From: Oceanicella sp. SM1341
GTDB taxonomy: Bacteria; Pseudomonadota; Alphaproteobacteria; Rhodobacterales; Rhodobacteraceae
Length of the DNA stretch: 64,000 nucleotides
Reading direction: 5' to 3'
NCBI RefSeq assembly: GCF_003448965.1
Contig: NZ_QRGC01000031.1
Location: 1 to 64,000 of the forward strand
Part shown: positions 1-8,738 of the stretch, in pieces
How the letters are laid out: each line of letters begins with the position of its first letter
How positions within the stretch are numbered: the first letter of the stretch is position 1
Notes under the pieces: model-generated
Database searches by the model: none
Told to the model about the DNA's origin: nothing
The model's input: only the letters and a program-made list of their open reading frames with translations
Translations under genes and position numbers: made by a program

Positions 1-1
1 G

Positions 2-925
2 GGCGGCACGGCCGCGCCGGAGCAGGACGGCCAGCCGCAGCGCTCCGCTGCCCCGGAGACCGGCGCCGCTTCCGGTGACCGCGCTCCGCGCGAGGCCGCT
101 CCGCCCCAGCGCCGCCCCGTGGCGGGCGGCGGACAGGGCGCCCTTCCGGGTGCCGACAAGCAGTCATCAGCGGCCGGCGGCGCAGCCCCGGCCGCTTTTC
201 CGTCGCCCCGGCGGATGACCGCGACCGCGCCCGCGCCCTATCCGCTGGGGGTCGCGGCCGGCACCGATCATGCCCCGCGGGTGGCCAGCCGGCCGCGCCC
301 GCGCGGGCCGGCGCCGCTGCGCGCGGCAGGCCGCAACACGGGCCCCGAGCGCATCACCTTCGCCGCCGCCCTGCCTTCGCCGCGGGCCCGCACGCCCGCC
401 GGCGCGATGATCTGCGACGACCCGCGCCTCGCCGGTCAGCGCATCACCCAGATCGCCAGCGCGGGGCCGGGCTGCGGCATCGAGCAGCCGGTGCGGGTGA
501 CCGAGGTCTCCGGCGTCCGGCTCAGCCGGCCGATCACGGTGAATTGCCGCCTCGCCTCGCGCATGGCGGACTGGGTGGAGGAGAGCGCGGTTCCCGCCGC
601 CCTCTCGCTCGGCACGGAGCTGGTGGCGCTCGACACGGTCGCCTCCTATTCCTGCCGGCCCCGCAACAACCAGTCCGGGGCCAAGACCTCCGAGCACGGG
701 CGCGGCAACGCGGTGGACATCGCCGGCTTCCGTTTCGCCAACGGCCGGGAGATCACCGTGCTCGACGGCTGGCGCACCCGGCGCGACAAGCCCTTCCTCA
801 CCGCCATGCACAAGCGCGCCTGCGGGCCCTTCGGCACCGTCCTGGGCCCGAACTCGGACCGCTACCACCGCAACCATTTCCACTTCGACATCGCCGAGCA
901 CGGCAACGGCGCCTACTGCCGCTGA
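2..925 (+). CDS. Extensin-like C-terminal domain protein, 5' partial
   Basis: The reading frame is open to the left edge, so the true start lies outside the window; an internal GTG at 119 is in frame. The first ~130 visible residues are a low-complexity Ala/Pro/Gly/Arg linker, as in exported proteins with long spacers. From about nt 400 on, the protein matches the extensin-like_C family (PF06904): CDDPRL near the start, paired cysteines, the SYSCRPRNN motif, SEHGRGNAVDIAGF, and a C-terminal HRNHFHFD motif. The conserved His/Asp set (SEHG..DI, HFHFD) resembles D-Ala-D-Ala carboxypeptidase-like metal centres, so a cell-wall or envelope role is inferred; the family's reaction is poorly established. 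It converges on the lolA-type gene with a shared hairpin between them. Confidence 0.85.
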   Translation, partial: GGTAAPEQDGQPQRSAAPETGAASGDRAPREAAPPQRRPVAGGGQGALPGADKQSSAAGGAAPAAFPSPRRMTATAPAPYPLGVAAGTDHAPRVASRPRPRGPAPLRAAGRNTGPERITFAAALPSPRARTPAGAMICDDPRLAGQRITQIASAGPGCGIEQPVRVTEVSGVRLSRPITVNCRLASRMADWVEESAVPAALSLGTELVALDTVASYSCRPRNNQSGAKTSEHGRGNAVDIAGFRFANGREITVLDGWRTRRDKPFLTAMHKRACGPFGTVLGPNSDRYHRNHFHFDIAEHGNGAYCR

Positions 926-934
926 AACGAAAAA

Positions 935-958
935 GCCCGCGCCGGGGAAGGCGCGGGC
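935..958 (-). terminator. Intrinsic terminator of the lolA-type gene
   Basis: Perfect 9-bp stem GCCCGCGCC / GGCGCGGGC with a 6-nt loop. Read on the minus strand it is followed by TTTTTCG, so it fits a Rho-independent terminator for the minus-strand gene ending at 986. It also sits 10 nt after the plus-strand stop at 925, but has no T-run on that side. Confidence 0.75.
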
Positions 959-985
959 CGGAATGGCACGGAACGGGCAGGCGCC

Positions 986-1588
986 TCAGCGCTCGAGCTC
1001 GGTGGCCTCGATGCTGAACAGCGACCGGCTGAGCTCGACCCCCCGGCGCATTTCCGAGAGGATGACGGTGGTGACGCCGCCGTTCTCGTCGCGCACGATC
1101 CACTGGCGCAGCTCGAGCGGGTTGTCGGAGAACACCATGGTGATGTCGCCCTTGCGCGGCGCGTCCGGGTCGAGCGCGCGCACGCGCAGCTGGCCGCCCT
1201 GGTGCTCGACGCTCTGCACCGCGCCCTCGCGCGCGAGGTCGACCCGGTCGCGCAGGATGAGGTCGAGCGGGGTCTCGCCCAGCGGGTAGCGCTGCGCGCC
1301 GGCGTTCGACGCCCGGTCGACCACCGCGACCCAGGTGCCGTCGGACACGACCACCGCCGGGTTCGGCGGCGCGTATTCGAACCGCATCAGGCCCGGCTTG
1401 CGGATGTAGAACTTCCCCTCCGAGACCGACCCGTCCGGGTTGGTCTGGATGAAGCTCCCCTCCATCGTGGTGAGACCGTTGAGATAGGTCGAGATCCGCT
1501 GGACATCGGCGCCGCTCTGCGCAGATGCGCCAGTGGCCGCCATGAGGGCGATTGCGGCCATGCCGCCGAGAAAACTGCGCTTGTTCAT
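986..1588 (-). CDS. Outer-membrane lipoprotein carrier protein LolA family
   Basis: 200 residues with a signal peptide: MNKR n-region, hydrophobic stretch FLGGMAAIALMAATGASA, cleavage expected after ASA. The mature part has the LolA-type beta features: LTTMEGSFIQ, then GKFYIRKPGLMRFEY, VVVSDGTWVAVVDR, and a late ELRQWIVRDENGG.TTVILSEM segment. LolA proteins chaperone lipoproteins across the periplasm from the LolCDE complex to the outer membrane. Length (about 180 mature residues) fits the short alphaproteobacterial form. It stands alone, with an intrinsic terminator just downstream. LolA and the related LolF-like proteins are hard to separate by eye, so no symbol is given. Confidence 0.85.
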   Translation of the reverse strand: MNKRSFLGGMAAIALMAATGASAQSGADVQRISTYLNGLTTMEGSFIQTNPDGSVSEGKFYIRKPGLMRFEYAPPNPAVVVSDGTWVAVVDRASNAGAQRYPLGETPLDLILRDRVDLAREGAVQSVEHQGGQLRVRALDPDAPRKGDITMVFSDNPLELRQWIVRDENGGVTTVILSEMRRGVELSRSLFSIEATELER

Positions 1589-1640
1589 GCCCCTGAAATA
1601 GCTCCTGACCTGCGGAAATCCAGCCTCGCCCCGGGCACGT

Positions 1641-3575
1641 TCACGCGAGCCCGCGCCGCGCGCCCATGCGCGCCACGCCCAGCACCTCGAGCACCTTCGC
1701 CTCGATGTCCGGCGCCTGCATCGCGGCCACGGAATACATCGCCGCCGGGCTGTCCTGGTCGATGAACGTGTCGGGCAGCGTCATCATCCGGAATTTCAGA
1801 CCGGTATCGAACGCGCCCTCGTCGGAGAGCAGCTGCGCCACCTGCGAGCCGAAGCCGCCCACGGCGCCCTCCTCGATGGTGATCAGCGCCTCGTGCTCAC
1901 GCGCGAGGCGCAGGATCAGCTCGCGGTCGAGCGGCTTGGCGAAGCGGGCGTCGGCGATGGTGGGGGAGATGCCGCGCGCCACCAGCGCCTCGCGCGCGGC
2001 GAGGCATTCGGGCAGGCGCGCGCCGAAGGAGAGGATGGCCACCCGGCTGCCCTCGGTGACGATGCGGCCGCGGCCGATCTCCAGCGGCTGGCCGCGCTCG
2101 GGCATCTCGGCGCCCGAGCCCTCGCCGCGCGGGAAGCGGAAGGCGGAGGGCCGGTCGTCGAGCGCCGCGGCCGTAGCCACCATGTGCACCAGCTCGGCCT
2201 CGTCCGCCGCCGCCATCACCACGAACCCGGGCAGGTTGGCGAGGAAGGCCACGTCGAAGGCGCCGGCATGGGTGGGGCCGTCCGCCCCCACCAGCCCGGC
2301 GCGGTCGATGGCGAAGCGCACCGGCAGGCGCTGGATGGCGACGTCGTGCACCACCTGGTCGTAGCCGCGCTGCAGGAAGGTGGAGTAGATGGCGCAGAAG
2401 GGCTTCAGCCCGCCCGCCGCCATGCCGGCGGCGAAGGTCACCGCGTGCTGCTCGGCGATGCCGACATCGAAGCAGCGGCGCGGGAAACGCTCGGCGAAGA
2501 GGTTGAGCCCGGTGCCGTCCGGCATCGCGGCGGTGACGGCGACGATCCTGCCGTCATCCTCCGCCTCGCGCACCAGCGACTTGGCGAAGACGGAGGTGAA
2601 GGACGGCGCATTGGAGGGCGATTTCTTCTGCTCGCCGGTGAGCACGTCGAACTTGGCCGTGGCATGGCCGCGGTCACGCGCGCGCTCGGCCGGGGCATAG
2701 CCCTTGCCCTTCTGGGTGATGGCGTGGATCAGCACCGGCCCGTCGGCCCGGGCCTTCACGGTGCGCAGCACGGCGAGGAGCTGCTCCATGTCATGCCCGT
2801 CCACCGGGCCGATGTAGGAGAAGCCCAGCTCCTCGAACAGCGTGCCGCCGATGGTGACCGATTTCAGCAGCTCCTTCGCCCGCCGCGCGCCCTCCTGGAA
2901 GGGGAAAGGCAGCAGCTGGGTGAGGCCCTTGGCGGCCGATTTCATCTCCTGGAAGGGCGCGCCGGCGTAGAGGCGCGAGAGATAGGCCGACATCGCGCCC
3001 ACCGGGGGCGCGATGGACATCTCGTTGTCGTTGAGGATCACGATCAGCCGGCGGCCCATGTGGCCGGCGTTGTTGAGCGCCTCGTAGGCCATGCCGGCGG
3101 AGATGGCGCCGTCGCCGATCACCGCGATCGCGTCGCCGAGGCCGCCCTCGCAGCTGCCGCCCAGGTCACGCGCGGTGGCAAAGCCGAGGGCGGCGGAGAT
3201 CGAGGTGGAGGAATGCGCGGCGCCGAACGGGTCGTAGACGCTCTCGGCCCGCTTGGTGAAGCCCGAGAGCCCGCCGCCCGCGCGCAGGGTGCGGATGCGC
3301 TCGCGCCGGCCGGTGAGGATCTTGTGCGGGTAGCACTGGTGGCCCACGTCCCAGATCAGCTTGTCGCGCGGGGTGTCGAACACGGCGTGCAGCGCCACGG
3401 TGAGCTCGACCACGCCGAGCCCCGCGCCCAGGTGCCCGCCGGTGACCGAGACCGCCGAGATGGTCTCGGCGCGCAGCTCGGAGGCGATGCGGGTGAGCTC
3501 GGGGTCGGTGAAGCCCTTGAGGTCGGCAGGGGCGGACACGCGGTCGAGCAGCGGTGTGGCCGGCCTGTCGCTCAT
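1641..3575 (-). CDS. dxs: 1-deoxy-D-xylulose-5-phosphate synthase
   Basis: Thiamine-diphosphate enzyme that condenses pyruvate and glyceraldehyde 3-phosphate to DXP, the first step of the MEP isoprenoid pathway (cytoplasm). Visible motifs: [16 protein letters not shown], the ThDP site [33 protein letters not shown], transketolase central-domain [15 protein letters not shown] and [17 protein letters not shown]. The ATG at 3575 ([13 protein letters not shown]) gives 644 residues, the normal family length, and has GGAAGGA upstream; a longer in-frame reading back to 3851 has no family similarity and Arg/Pro-rich composition. Fourth gene of the deacetylase-xseB-ispA-dxs unit, 151 bp after ispA. 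Confidence 0.97.
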   Translation of the reverse strand: MSDRPATPLLDRVSAPADLKGFTDPELTRIASELRAETISAVSVTGGHLGAGLGVVELTVALHAVFDTPRDKLIWDVGHQCYPHKILTGRRERIRTLRAGGGLSGFTKRAESVYDPFGAAHSSTSISAALGFATARDLGGSCEGGLGDAIAVIGDGAISAGMAYEALNNAGHMGRRLIVILNDNEMSIAPPVGAMSAYLSRLYAGAPFQEMKSAAKGLTQLLPFPFQEGARRAKELLKSVTIGGTLFEELGFSYIGPVDGHDMEQLLAVLRTVKARADGPVLIHAITQKGKGYAPAERARDRGHATAKFDVLTGEQKKSPSNAPSFTSVFAKSLVREAEDDGRIVAVTAAMPDGTGLNLFAERFPRRCFDVGIAEQHAVTFAAGMAAGGLKPFCAIYSTFLQRGYDQVVHDVAIQRLPVRFAIDRAGLVGADGPTHAGAFDVAFLANLPGFVVMAAADEAELVHMVATAAALDDRPSAFRFPRGEGSGAEMPERGQPLEIGRGRIVTEGSRVAILSFGARLPECLAAREALVARGISPTIADARFAKPLDRELILRLAREHEALITIEEGAVGGFGSQVAQLLSDEGAFDTGLKFRMMTLPDTFIDQDSPAAMYSVAAMQAPDIEAKVLEVLGVARMGARRGLA

Positions 3576-3726
3576 CTGTGCTCGTCCTTCCGTACTCTTG
3601 CCGGCCGTTCTCTTGCCGGTCCGCCCGGGGGCGGATGGGTGGGGTCCGGGCCGGCCGGCGGGGCGCCATGCCGGGCCGCGCCGGAGTTCATGCCCCCCGG
3701 CGCCAGTGCCGCCGGGCGGGGAGGTT

Positions 3727-4626
3727 TCAGCTCTGCCGCGCCACGGCGAAGCGGGCGGCCTCGCGCAGCGGGTTTGCCACGGCGCCGAACCGGTCGAGCC
3801 GGGCGGTGGCCTGTGCCACGAGGAGATCGGCCTGCCGGGCCGCCTCGTCAAGCCCGAGCAGGCTCACGAAGGTGGCTTTTCCGGCGGCCTCGTCCTTGCG
3901 CAGGCGCTTTCCGGCCGCCGCGGGGTCGCCCGAGACGTCGAGGATGTCGTCGCGGATCTGGAAGGCCCGGCCCAGCGCCTCGGCATAGCCGTCGAGCGCG
4001 TCGATATCCTCGACGCTGGCGCCGCCGAGCAGCGCGCCCGCCCGGGCCGAGGCCCGGATCAGCGCGCCGGTCTTGAGCGCCTGCAGCCGGCTCACCTCGG
4101 AGAGCACCAGCGGCTCCGCTGCGGTTTCGGCGGCGATGTCGATGGCCTGGCCGCCCACCATGCCGTGCTGCCCCGCCGCGCGGGCGAGGTCGAGGCACAG
4201 CGCCGCGCGCACCGTGGCGTCGGGGTGGGTTTCCGGCTCGGCGAGGATCTCGAAGGCGAGGCTGTGCAGCGCGTCGCCGGCGAGCACGGCCGTCGCCTCG
4301 TCCCATTTCACGTGCACCGTGGGCTGGCCGCGGCGCAGGCTGTCATCGTCCATGCAGGGCAGGTCGTCATGCACCAGCGAGTAGGCATGCAGGCACTCGA
4401 GCGCCACGGCCGCGCGCTCGGCCCGCAGGGGCGCCACCTCGTAGATGGCCGCGGAGGAGAGCACGAGGAAGCCGCGCATGCGCTTGCCCCCGCCCAGCAC
4501 GGCATGCCGCATGGCGGCGGAGACGCGGCCTTCCGGCCCGCCCGGCCGCGGAAGCAGGGTCTCGGCCCGGGATTCCACGCGTCGCGCGGCTTCCATGAGC
4601 GTGTCCACGAAACTCACGGCGAGCAT
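3727..4626 (-). CDS. ispA: Polyprenyl (farnesyl/geranylgeranyl) diphosphate synthase
   Basis: Trans-isoprenyl diphosphate synthase, which elongates DMAPP/GPP with IPP. Both aspartate-rich Mg2+ sites are present: [10 protein letters not shown] (first, about residues 84-93) and [10 protein letters not shown] (second). Also seen: [10 protein letters not shown] for the diphosphate and MVGGQAIDI. The ATG at 4626 gives 299 residues, typical of IspA, and lies 2 nt beyond the xseB stop, which is why it was chosen over upstream codons overlapping xseB. Chain length (C15 versus C20) cannot be fixed by eye. The gene sits between xseB and dxs, the usual arrangement for this pathway in alphaproteobacteria. 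Confidence 0.93.
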   Translation of the reverse strand: MLAVSFVDTLMEAARRVESRAETLLPRPGGPEGRVSAAMRHAVLGGGKRMRGFLVLSSAAIYEVAPLRAERAAVALECLHAYSLVHDDLPCMDDDSLRRGQPTVHVKWDEATAVLAGDALHSLAFEILAEPETHPDATVRAALCLDLARAAGQHGMVGGQAIDIAAETAAEPLVLSEVSRLQALKTGALIRASARAGALLGGASVEDIDALDGYAEALGRAFQIRDDILDVSGDPAAAGKRLRKDEAAGKATFVSLLGLDEAARQADLLVAQATARLDRFGAVANPLREAARFAVARQS

Positions 4627-4628
4627 GA

Positions 4629-4871
4629 TCAGGATATGTCCACGGCGCGGGCGCCGGCGGGCTTGCCGTCCGGGCCGAGGGTGATCTGGGCGACCTTCTC
4701 CTCGGCCGCGGCCAGCTTGTCCTCGCAATGCTTGCGCAGCTCCGCCCCGCGTTCGTAGAGCGCGATGGACTCCTCGAGCGGCACGGAGCCGGATTCGAGC
4801 TGGCCCACGACCTGCTCGAGCGCGCCCATCGCCTCCTCGAAACTCATTTCAGCCACCGGCTTCGCCGTCAT
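4629..4871 (-). CDS. xseB: Exodeoxyribonuclease VII small subunit
   Basis: 80 residues; the XseB signature is clear: MSFEEAMGALEQVVGQLESG, then VPLEESIALYERGAEL and KHCEDKLAAAEEKVAQI. Partner of XseA in the ssDNA exonuclease that yields short acid-soluble oligonucleotides. The start overlaps the deacetylase stop by 4 nt (ATGA), and the stop is 2 nt before the ispA ATG, so translation is probably coupled along the operon. The xseA gene is not in the window. Confidence 0.95.
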   Translation of the reverse strand: MTAKPVAEMSFEEAMGALEQVVGQLESGSVPLEESIALYERGAELRKHCEDKLAAAEEKVAQITLGPDGKPAGARAVDIS

Positions 4872-5803
4872 TGGCCCCGCTCCATCAAAACGCCCACATG
4901 CGCGGCCACCGAGGCCGCGAGTCCTTCAAGGTCATATCCGCCTTCGAGGCTGGATACCAGCCTGCCGCCGCAATGTGCGTCGGCAATATCGCACAGGCGT
5001 TCCGTGACCCAGGCGAAATCCTCCGCCTCCCAGTTCAGCGTGGCGAGCGGATCGTCGCGGTGGGCGTCGAACCCCGCGGAGACCAGCACCAGCTCGGGGC
5101 GGAAGCCGTCGAGCGCCGGCAGCACCAGGTCCTCCATGTGCTTGCGGAACAGCGCCCCGTCCGAGCCCGGCGGCAGGGGCACGTTGAGGATCTGGCCATG
5201 CGCGCCGCGCTCGGTCTGCGCGCCTGTGCCGGGAAAGAGCGGCCGCTGGTGGGTGGAGGCGAAGAGCACCCGCTCCTCGTCCCACAGCAGGTCCTGGGTG
5301 CCATTGCCGTGATGCACGTCGAAATCCATGATCGCCACGCGGGAGAGGCCGCGGCGCTCCAGCGCGTGCATCGCCGCGATGGCCACGGTGCCGAACAGGC
5401 AGAAGCCCATCGGCGTGGTCTTCTCGGCGTGGTGGCCCGGCGGCCGGCAGCCCACGAAGGCGTTCGCCGCCTCGCCCGCCAGCACCAGGTCCACCGCATG
5501 GATCGCGCCCCCCACCGCGCGCAGCGCCGCCGCCCAGGAGCCGGGCGACATCCAGGTGTCGGCGTCGAGCGGCACCTGCCCGCTCTCGGGCCGGGCCATG
5601 CGGATGGCGGCGACATGCTCGGGCGGATGCACCAGCAGCAGGTCCTGCTCCTGCGCCTTCGGGGCCGCGACATGGCGCAGGGTCGCGAACTCGGGCCTCC
5701 CGAGCACCCGCAGCACCGCCTGCAGCCGCGCCACGCGCTCCGGATGGCCCTCCGGCGTCTCGTGGCGCAGGCAATCCGGATGGGTGAGGAAGGCTGTGGA
5801 CAT
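4868..5803 (-). CDS. Histone-deacetylase-family (acetoin/acetylpolyamine-type) amidohydrolase
   Basis: 311-residue class II HDAC-like Zn amidohydrolase. Visible: HPERVARL near the start, the catalytic His pair in PPGHHAEKTTPMGFCLF, the zinc ligands Asp/His in DFDVHHGNGTQ, the third ligand region SAGFDAHRDDPL, and LEGGYDL. Substrates in bacteria are acetylated polyamines or small N-acetyl amides; the exact one is unknown. The ATG at 5803 has GGGAGA upstream and begins at the family's normal N-terminus (STAFLTHPDCLRHETPEGHP); the frame continues upstream into the repeat region without similarity. First gene of the operon with xseB, ispA and dxs, an order common in Rhodobacterales. Confidence 0.92.
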   Translation of the reverse strand: MSTAFLTHPDCLRHETPEGHPERVARLQAVLRVLGRPEFATLRHVAAPKAQEQDLLLVHPPEHVAAIRMARPESGQVPLDADTWMSPGSWAAALRAVGGAIHAVDLVLAGEAANAFVGCRPPGHHAEKTTPMGFCLFGTVAIAAMHALERRGLSRVAIMDFDVHHGNGTQDLLWDEERVLFASTHQRPLFPGTGAQTERGAHGQILNVPLPPGSDGALFRKHMEDLVLPALDGFRPELVLVSAGFDAHRDDPLATLNWEAEDFAWVTERLCDIADAHCGGRLVSSLEGGYDLEGLAASVAAHVGVLMERGQ

Positions 5804-5860
5804 GTGGCGACGTCTCCCTGGGCGTTGTTCTTTGAGCGAACCATTAACCATCGCCCCCGC

Positions 5861-5997
5861 GGGCACAAGCCCGCCACTTGAAGGAAACGGGCACAAGCCC
5901 GCTGCTCGAAGGCAATGGGCACAAGCCGGCCACTCAAGGGCAGCGAGCACGGGCCGGCTGCCGGCAACCTCCGGGTACGGGCCGCCACTCGAGGACT
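5861..5997. repeat. 28-bp tandem repeat, about 4.9 copies
   Basis: Unit starts at 5861, 5889, 5917, 5945 and 5973, each 28 bp apart and opening with GGGCACAAGCCCG or a variant. The copies diverge progressively to the right (cacaagcc, then cacgggcc, then tacgggcc). The array lies in the 369-bp non-coding gap between the deacetylase operon and the response-regulator gene. No other gene is visible in this gap; the rest is GC-rich and featureless. Confidence 0.85.
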
Positions 5998-6172
5998 AGG
6001 GGGCGCATTGCCCCCGCCGCAGGAACACGGCTACGAGCCCTAGACAGGCGGACTTGCGGCGCTGCCCCGCCGCCGGCCGGCCGCGAGGCGGAGACGCCTG
6101 GCGGGAAGGCGCGCGCCGCCGGGTCCGCCCCTCCCGGGGGGGCACCGCCCCGGTCCCGCGGCGGGGCCGGCC

Positions 6173-6886
6173 TCAGTCGGGGGTGAGCATGTAGCCCGCG
6201 CCGCGCACGGTCTGGAGGTAGCGCGGGGCCTTGGGGTCCTTCTCGATCTTGCGGCGCAGGCGGGTGATCTGCACGTCGACCGCGCGCTCCTGCGCGCCGC
6301 CCTCGGTGCGGCCCAGCTCCTCCACCAGCCGCGCCCGGCTCACCGGCTCGTGCGGGGTGCCGGAGAGGATGCGCATCAGCGCCACCTCGGTGGAGGTGAG
6401 GCGCACCTGCTCCTCGCCGCGCCACAGCTCGGCCCGGCCGGCGTCGTAGCGCACCTCGCCCAGCATCAGCGCGCGGGGCAACTGCGCCGGCGGCGCCACC
6501 GGGGCGGCGCGGCGCAGGATGGCGTTCACCCGCAACAGCAGCTCGCGCGGCTCGAAGGGCTTGGAGAGATAGTCGTCCGCCCCGCGCTCCAGCCCGGTGA
6601 TGCGGTCGTCGGTCTCGCCGCGGGCGGTGAGCAGGATGATCGGTGTCGCCAGCGTGCGGCGCAGGGCGCGGGTGAGCTCGAACCCGTCCTCCCCCGGCAT
6701 CATCACGTCGAGGATGATGAGGTCGAACTCCAGCCCCCCCAGCAGCCGCCGGGCATGCGCCGCGTCCCGGGCCGGAGTAACCCAGAACCCGTTGCGCGCC
6801 AGGAAGCGCGCCAGCAGCTTCCGGATCCTCTCGTCATCGTCGACGACCAGCACATGGGCATCGCGTCTCGTTTCTTCCGACGTCAC
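6173..6886 (-). CDS. OmpR/PhoB-family response regulator (PetR-like)
   Basis: N-terminal receiver domain with acidic pocket VVDDDERIRK, phospho-acceptor Asp in LIILDVMMPGEDGFEL, Thr in ILLTARG and Lys in DYLSKPFEPRELL. The C-terminal winged helix has LTSTEVALMRIL, a recognition-helix region AVDVQITRLRRKIE and the closing TVRGAGYMLTPD. GTG 6886 is preferred: it is 1 nt after the MarR stop and gives 237 residues, the usual size; an ATG further up would overlap the MarR gene by about 110 nt. Coupling of an OmpR regulator to a MarR gene is the arrangement of petP-petR, known for controlling cytochrome bc1 genes in Rhodobacter; petABC is not in view, so this identity is inference. No sensor kinase is adjacent. 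Confidence 0.9.
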   Translation of the reverse strand: MTSEETRRDAHVLVVDDDERIRKLLARFLARNGFWVTPARDAAHARRLLGGLEFDLIILDVMMPGEDGFELTRALRRTLATPIILLTARGETDDRITGLERGADDYLSKPFEPRELLLRVNAILRRAAPVAPPAQLPRALMLGEVRYDAGRAELWRGEEQVRLTSTEVALMRILSGTPHEPVSRARLVEELGRTEGGAQERAVDVQITRLRRKIEKDPKAPRYLQTVRGAGYMLTPD

Positions 6887-6887
6887 G

Positions 6888-7412
6888 TCACGTTCGTCCC
6901 CGTTCAACGAGGCCGATGATACGCGCCCTGCGCTCGGGGTCCACCATCTGTTCGAGCACGCGGCGGAAACCGGCCACGGCGTCGGAGCCGGCCTCACGGT
7001 AGGCGCGGCGCACCCGCTCGCGCTGTGCGGCGGAGAGCTCGCGCTCCAGCGTGGCGCCGCGCTCGGTGAGGGTGAGGTTGCGCTGGCGGCGGTCGGCCTT
7101 GCCCACGGCGCTCTGCACCAGCCCGTCCTCCACCAGCTGGCGCAGCACCCGGTTGAGCGACTGCTTGGTGACGCCGAGCAGGTCGAGCAGCTCGGCCACG
7201 GTGAGCCCGGGCCGGCGGTTGATGAAATGGATGGCGCGATGATGCGCGCGGCCGTATCCGTAATCCTCGAGAATGCGGTCCGGGTCCGAGGTGAAGGCCT
7301 GGTAGGCGAAGAACATCAGCTCGATGCCCTGCCGCAACTGGTCGTCCGTGAGGAAGAGCAGCTGCTCCCCGCGGGAGATGGTGGCCGCCGGCGCGGTGCT
7401 GTGCGTGGTCAT
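6888..7412 (-). CDS. MarR-family transcriptional regulator (PetP-like)
   Basis: 174 residues from the ATG at 7412, which has GGGGAG upstream. Winged-helix MarR domain: LTVAELLDLLGVTKQSLNRV is the helix-turn-helix, VEDGLV follows, and DRRQRNLTLTERG is the wing with its typical DxRxR pattern. The stop is 1 nt before the response-regulator start, so the two are translated together. It diverges from ilvE across a 177-bp, comparatively AT-rich gap. The MarR-OmpR pairing resembles PetP-PetR of Rhodobacter; whether the same targets apply is not shown here. Confidence 0.9.
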   Translation of the reverse strand: MTTHSTAPAATISRGEQLLFLTDDQLRQGIELMFFAYQAFTSDPDRILEDYGYGRAHHRAIHFINRRPGLTVAELLDLLGVTKQSLNRVLRQLVEDGLVQSAVGKADRRQRNLTLTERGATLERELSAAQRERVRRAYREAGSDAVAGFRRVLEQMVDPERRARIIGLVERGRT

Positions 7413-7458
7413 CGTCTCGCTCCCCTGTCTCGGTTTTTCACAGTTTAAGTCAGGCTTA

Positions 7459-7486
7459 TTGACATTCCAAGGTCCAAATGATAGCC
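7459..7486 (+). promoter_or_regulatory. Candidate ilvE promoter in the divergent gap
   Basis: A consensus -35 hexamer TTGACA (7459-7464) is followed after 16 bp by ATAGCC, a weak -10. The 7413-7589 gap is the most AT-rich DNA nearby and must hold promoters for both the MarR/regulator pair and ilvE. Confidence 0.35.
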
Positions 7487-7589
7487 GCATACCCAGTTTT
7501 CGGTAACTTCCTGTCGCGTTGAAACAGATACGCGCAATTTCCGGAAAAAAATCAAGGGGCTGAAGCCCTGGAATCGAAAGGTTACGACA

Positions 7590-8465
7590 ATGGCCGGTGC
7601 ATATGACGACCGCGATGGCTGGATCTGGGTTGACGGCGCGATGGTGCCCTGGCGCGAGGCGAAGGTGCACGTGCTCACCCATGCTCTCCATTATGCCTCC
7701 TCGGTCTTCGAGGGCGAGCGCTGCTACGACGGCACCATCTTCAAGAGCCGCGCGCACTCCGAGCGGCTGATCGCCTCCGCAAAGGCCATCGACATCCCGC
7801 TGCAGTACTCGGTGGACGAGATCGAGGCGGCGAAGGCCGCGACGCTGGAGAAGAACGGCCTGAAGGACGCCTATGTGCGCCCGGTCGTCTGGCGCGGCTC
7901 GGGCCCGGACATGGGTGTCGCCTCGGCGAAGAACCCGGTGCACATGGCCGTGGCGGTGTGGGAATGGGGCGCCTATTACGGCGACGCGAAGTTCAAGGGC
8001 GCCAAGCTCGACATCTCGGCCTGGAAGCGCCCCTCGCCGGAGACCATCCCCTGCCATGCCAAGGCCTCGGGCCTCTACATGATCTGCACCATGTCCAAGC
8101 ACGCCGCCGAGGCGAAGGGCTGCTCGGACGCGCTGATGTTCGACTATCGCGGCTACGTGGCCGAGGCCACCGGCGCCAACGTGTTCTTCGTGAAGGACGG
8201 CAAGGTGCACACCCCCACGCCGGACTGCTTCCTCAACGGCCTCACCCGCCAGACCGTGATCGGCATGCTCAAGGAGCGCGGCGTCGAGGTGATCGAGCGC
8301 CACATCATGCCCGACGAGATGGAGAGCTTCGAGCAGTGCTGGCTCACCGGCACCGCCGCAGAGGTGACCCCCGTCGGCCAGATCGGCGACTACAACTTCG
8401 AGGTCGGCGCCCTCACCCGCACCATCGCGGAAGACTACGAGAAGCTGGTGCGCGGCAAGCTCTGA
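7590..8465 (+). CDS. ilvE: Branched-chain amino acid aminotransferase
   Basis: 291-residue class IV PLP transaminase that interconverts Val/Leu/Ile and their 2-oxo acids. Motifs: HYASSVFEGERCYDG near the start, RPVVWRGSG, the PLP lysine region SPETIPCHAKASGLYM (Lys about residue 164), and EATGANVFFVKDG followed by LNGLTRQTVI. The start has GAAAGG upstream at good distance. It is transcribed away from the MarR gene and is followed 8 nt later by a GC hairpin. Length and motif spacing match IlvE rather than D-amino-acid transaminase, another example of which lies at 42.9 kb for comparison. Confidence 0.95.
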   Translation: MAGAYDDRDGWIWVDGAMVPWREAKVHVLTHALHYASSVFEGERCYDGTIFKSRAHSERLIASAKAIDIPLQYSVDEIEAAKAATLEKNGLKDAYVRPVVWRGSGPDMGVASAKNPVHMAVAVWEWGAYYGDAKFKGAKLDISAWKRPSPETIPCHAKASGLYMICTMSKHAAEAKGCSDALMFDYRGYVAEATGANVFFVKDGKVHTPTPDCFLNGLTRQTVIGMLKERGVEVIERHIMPDEMESFEQCWLTGTAAEVTPVGQIGDYNFEVGALTRTIAEDYEKLVRGKL

Positions 8466-8473
8466 ACGTCCCC

Positions 8474-8501
8474 GCGGCCCTGCCCATCCGGGCGGGGCCG
8501 C
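8474..8501 (+). terminator. GC-rich hairpin after ilvE
   Basis: 12-bp stem GCGGCCCTGCCC / GGGCGGGGCCGC (one T-G wobble) around ATCC, starting 8 nt past the stop codon. No T-run follows, so it may end transcription weakly or protect the 3' end. Confidence 0.4.
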
Positions 8502-8663
8502 ACCGCCCGCGTGCGGCGGCCCCGCGCCGCGATACCCCTGTCATATTCAGGCGGCAGCCCTGTCACGTTCCCGTCGTCGTGAGCGTGCAGGATCACAAAT
8601 TTCTTCTTGGTTAACACTTTCCGGGCTAGGATTCTTCTTGCGAGGGGTCATCCGGAGGTTGCC

Positions 8664-8738
8664 ATGAACCACGAGACCTGTGCTGTCCTGTTGCGCCTGC
8701 TCAGCGGGGATCCGCCCTTGCGGCACGGTACCGCCTGA
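8664..8738 (+). CDS. Possible 24-residue upstream leader ORF
   Basis: ATG at 8664 is placed 5 nt after a strong Shine-Dalgarno GGAGG (8654-8658). It encodes 24 residues beginning MNHETCAVLLRLL and stops with TGA at 8736-8738, which shares its A with the ATG of the next frame (TGATG at 8736-8740). This geometry fits translational coupling to the DUF1194 gene, whose own ATG has no Shine-Dalgarno. No homology is recognised. It could be a leader peptide or simply the original translation start region of the downstream gene after a frameshift. Confidence 0.4.
   Translation: MNHETCAVLLRLLSGDPPLRHGTA

Noticed and set aside
3576-3851. 92-residue N-terminal extension of dxs
   Set aside because: The extension has no family similarity, and the ATG at 3575 has a good ribosome site and the standard length.
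7590-8465. D-amino-acid transaminase instead of ilvE
   Set aside because: The HYASSVFEGERCYDG opening, IPCHAKASG lysine site and length match the branched-chain enzyme; the D-type enzyme at 42.9 kb has the SIFDRGYLFADAIYE motif.
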